A stretch of DNA of 64,000 nucleotides, taken from positions 110,709,746 to 110,773,745 of the forward strand of contig OY856187.1 in NCBI GenBank assembly GCA_963693315.1. The letters are read 5' to 3'. Positions 60,336 through 64,000 of the stretch are shown in pieces (position 1 is the stretch's first letter; each line of letters starts with the position of its first letter). The notes under the pieces were generated by a model. The model searched no databases, was not told where the DNA came from, and saw only the letters and a program-made list of their open reading frames with translations. This stretch comes from Diogma glabrata (lineage: Eukaryota; Arthropoda; Insecta; Diptera; Cylindrotomidae). Made by a program: the position numbers and the translations under genes.

Positions 60336-60936
60336 AAGAAATTTCTCCAGTTGGTGAACGCGGCTTCTCCAAAACCTGAGGAAACTGCCAAAATATTTTC
60401 GCAATGCGATCTCGATCGATGACGCAATTGCGCGAGCTGTAGCAGAAGCTACCAAAATACTAATTTCTAAAACAAATACAACTTATGACTACCAAGCTCT
60501 TGGTAGCAGCAATGCTGTACTTCATCCCAAAAGCGACATCGACATTAATGCCGTTAATTTTAACCTGCACCCTTCTGACGTACTGATCCCAATTTGCAAG
60601 TTCCTTATACTTAAGGCAAAATTCAGATATGATCGAGTTACGAGCCCAAAGTATAAATTCAAAACATTTTGTCGCTTTCTCACCCCTAAGTTAGTCCAAC
60701 TAGTGTGTGCACTGAGTAATATATATTGGTGACAAACGCCCAGTTGAGTTAATACGAGCAATGCGGAGTGAAGAAAAACAAAATTTTACTGTTGACACAC
60801 TAAAAGTTTTATGGAGCGAAAAACTTCTTCCTCGTGTGCGAAACGCTATCGCTGCAAACAATGTTACTCTTGATGCTGTACCCGTCACCACAGAGGCAGT
60901 TTTCAACGATTTGATGTCTAAATCAATTTTTAGGTA
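60336..60936 (+). pseudogene. Gypsy-type LTR retrotransposon Gag (capsid) relic
   Basis: Two successive plus frames. 60552-60715 reads NFNLHPSDVLIPICKFLILK, AKFRYDRVTSPKYKFKTF, CRFLTPKLVQLV, matching the capsid N-terminal pattern 'PxxxxLWFxQLEAQFxxxxITSxxxKFxxVxxxLxPxxxxxV'. 60730-60936 in another frame gives GDKRPVELIRAMRSE, LKVLWSEKLLPRVRNAIAAN, matching 'LGDRxPSxLLRxMRxL…LxxLWLQRLPxxVQxILA'. Stop at the end beside the (TA)n array. The preceding part (60350-60550) is GC-richer and probably Gag N-terminus. No protease or pol follows. Confidence 0.65.
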
Positions 60937-60955
60937 GATTTCATATTAAAATCTA

Positions 60956-62115
<1,160 letters not shown>

Positions 62116-62740
62116 ATGTAATTGAACCATTCATTTTTCTTTAACCTTATTTTATTATCGGGCTTTCATTCTACCATAAAAAAAGCTAAAAAATAATATA
62201 AGAAACAACATTTTTTAAAAAATGAATGAAAAAGCACCTTATTCTTGTTTACTGAGTTTTTTATTTTTTGCTATATACGCATTTCGAAAGCTAAATTTTA
62301 AAGTAAAATACATTCCATATTTCCATTATATACCATTTCCATTATATAAAAGACAGCCGAACAACATATAATAAATAAATCACCTAAACTATATTTATGA
62401 CTGAAGGATATCCACCCATTTAGGACACACCATAAAACTGTTATTATTTAGGTTCACTTCTTTTGTCAAATTCATTTTTATTTTTTTTAATTTTCTCTAA
62501 TGGTTTAATTATTTTATTGTTTTATTAGATTCATTCATTTTGCTTTATATTTTATATTTTTCTGTAGTTAGATTATTAATTTTTAAAAATGGGTGTTTAT
62601 TAAACCGCCGATATGTATACAATGGAATGAATCTTACTTTAAAATTTAGTTTTTATATACTGAAAGCATAGCTTTCGAAATTCGTAAATAATAAAAAATA
62701 AAAATAATAAAACAAGAATAGTAAACAATTCATTCATTTT
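62116..62740. other. AT-rich DNA without recognisable features
   Basis: No assignable frame or repeat. Confidence 0.5.
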
Positions 62741-62741
62741 T

Positions 62742-62886
62742 TTAAAAATAGTAGATTGTTCTACAAGAAAAGAAAAGTGATATTTTTCCATCGAGTGAAA
62801 TGTTTAATTTACGAGCGTAGCGAGTAAATTAATTTTAAACGAGGTGGAAAAATCACTTTTCTTTCGAGTTGAACATGCTATTTTTT
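62742..62886. repeat. Long hairpin 5' of the Crypton gene
   Basis: AAAAATAGTAGATTGTTCTA…AAAGTGATATTTTTCCATCG is matched by GAGGTGGAAAAATCACTTTT, CTTTCGAGTTGAACATGC, TATTTTTT. The centre is the near-palindrome TTTACGAGCGTAGCGAGTAAA. The arms are about 60-65 bp. It lies 208 bp before the start codon and could be a subterminal or regulatory structure of the element, or an independent MITE. Confidence 0.8.
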
Positions 62887-63093
62887 CGTGTACCAGAATA
62901 AAATTTAAAAAAGAAAAATGAAATAATTTCTAAAATTGTATGTATATAAAAATTAATGCATTCATGTTTATCAGAGTTGCCTTTGAACTTTTTTGTTCTA
63001 ACTTTTCATTCGAAAATTTATAAACGATTTGAACGTCTCAATATTTTTTTGATAAGCGGATAAATAATAAATTCTGTGAAACAAATTTCAAAA

Positions 63094-64000
63094 ATGGATC
63101 CTAGTGTTATGAAAGAAGCAGAGGAGGCTATTTCGAATTTACTTCCATCGAAATCTAAATCGAAGTACGAGAAAAGCTATAAGTTTTTCAACGATTGGAG
63201 AATGAAAAAAAATATTAAAGAATTAGATGAAATCGTTATGTTGGCATATTTTCACGAGAAGGTATTTCTATATATTAATTGTATATAATATATAGATATA
63301 AACAATGATGTTATATAAATAGAATATATCGGAATATATATTTTTATGATTACAGTCGAAAACTTTGAAGGCGTCAACAATGTGGTCGAATTATTCCATG
63401 TTAAAATGTATGATACAACTAAACGAAAATTTAGATATATCTACATTCAAAAAAGTGATTGCGTTTCTTAAGCGCCAAAATGATACTTATACGCCAAAAA
63501 AGTCGAAAGTTTTGACATTCGATAACGTATCTTGTTTTTTGACTTCAGCTCCTGATCGAGAATTTTTATTTATGAAAGTTGTTTTGATTTTCGGGTTAAA
63601 TGGAGCTTGTAGAGGAGATGAATTGCGATTGCTCACGCTGAATGATGTGGAAGATACTGGATCTGTTATAGTTATAACACTCAAAGACACAAAAAACAAA
63701 AAAAAAAGAGTTTTCACAATTACAAATGATGAAACTCCAGTTAACGGAGTTGAGCTTTAAAGAAAATATCGTAATATGCGGCCAGCAACGACAAGTCATA
63801 ATCGTGTGTTTGTGTGCTATAGAAATAATAAATGTACTGTGCAGCCGGTCGGCATCAATACATTTTATAGCATTCCCCGAAATATTGCAATGTTTTTGAA
63901 GTTGTCAGAGCCTGAAAAGTACACAGGTCATTGCATTCGAAGAACATCCGCTACACTTTTAGCTAATAGCGGCGCGGATGAACAGTCATTGAAGAGACAT
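63094..64000 (+). pseudogene. Crypton-type tyrosine recombinase, two exons, one in-frame stop, runs off window
   Basis: Exon 1 (63094-63261, 56 codons) starts MDPSVMKEAEEAISNLLPSK. The ATG at 63094 is preferred, being the first in the frame. A 94-bp phase-0 intron (63262-63355, GTATTT…GATTACAG) follows. Exon 2 has ASTMWSNYSMLKCMIQL (core-binding region), FGLNGACRGDELRLLTLNDV with the first catalytic Arg (R in CRGDEL) and GSVIVITLKDTKNKKKRVFT with the expected β-strand Lys. A TAA at 63758-63760 interrupts, then the same frame continues RKYRNMRP, KCTVQPVGINTFYSIP and YTGHCIRRTSATLLANSGAD with the H-x-x-R pair, then LKRH at the edge. The W/H and nucleophilic Tyr lie beyond 64000. One stop only: a recently dead copy or a base error. 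Confidence 0.9.

Noticed and set aside
60522..60906. Minus-strand frames of 79 and 68 residues
   Set aside because: Antisense shadows of the Gag relic, whose plus-strand frames match capsid motifs.

Overview
The window is AT-rich, gene-poor eukaryotic DNA, almost certainly from an arthropod and most likely an insect. The evidence is the set of decayed mobile elements it carries (RNase H-bearing and Jockey-like non-LTR retrotransposons, ZMYM1-like hAT, PIF/Harbinger, ISXO2/Merlin-like, Crypton, Gypsy/BEL-like LTR pieces), GT-AG introns of 60-95 bp, long (AT)n arrays, and many short inverted-repeat elements. I found no convincing host protein gene and no canonical rRNA, tRNA or CRISPR locus. 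Nearly everything recognisable is a transposon, its relic, or a satellite.

Layout. 1-432 is an (AT)n array, followed by a ~300-bp satellite (433-1390), a small hairpin, a foldback (2085-2745) and an inverted-repeat element carrying a tRNA-like module (2976-3554). From 6312 to 10010 the minus strand holds the 3' half of a non-LTR element (reverse transcriptase, RNase H, C-terminal tail), split inside RNase H by a 2025-bp terminal-inverted-repeat element (6851-8875). Copies of a complex 'CCGGAAG' repeat lie at 10808-12310, 13497-14815, 16363-17430 and 26520-27378. The last copy is split by a hAT-type element (27381-28979) that itself contains a 570-bp hairpin element.

30066-32930 is a well-delimited element with ~600-bp terminal inverted repeats and a two-exon gene for a protein family I cannot name. 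Beside it, 33004-34424 holds both proteins expected of a PIF/Harbinger transposon (Myb/SANT-like on +, nuclease on -), both broken. 36505-37443 is a 940-bp foldback, and 38336-39560 has dispersed and tandem repeats. 44170-44760 has an envelope-like relic of an endogenous retroelement (tentative). 45280-48055 is a hAT (ZMYM1-like) transposase pseudogene on the minus strand, interrupted between identical 12-bp flanks by a 1.84-kb block of 456-bp tandem repeats with an inverted end. 50530-51685 is a Jockey-like endonuclease/RT relic, and 52300-52610 an ISXO2-like transposase relic. 57381-60935 carries possible BEL-like LTR/primer-site sequence and a Gypsy-type Gag relic. 63094-64000 is the 5' part of a Crypton-type tyrosine recombinase gene running off the window, with one in-frame stop.

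The genes do not form a pathway. They record successive insertions, several of them nested with readable target-site duplications, so the order of events can be inferred. The freshest-looking items are the 456-bp array (near-identical copies), the 30066-32930 element, the 27557-28127 hairpin and the Crypton.
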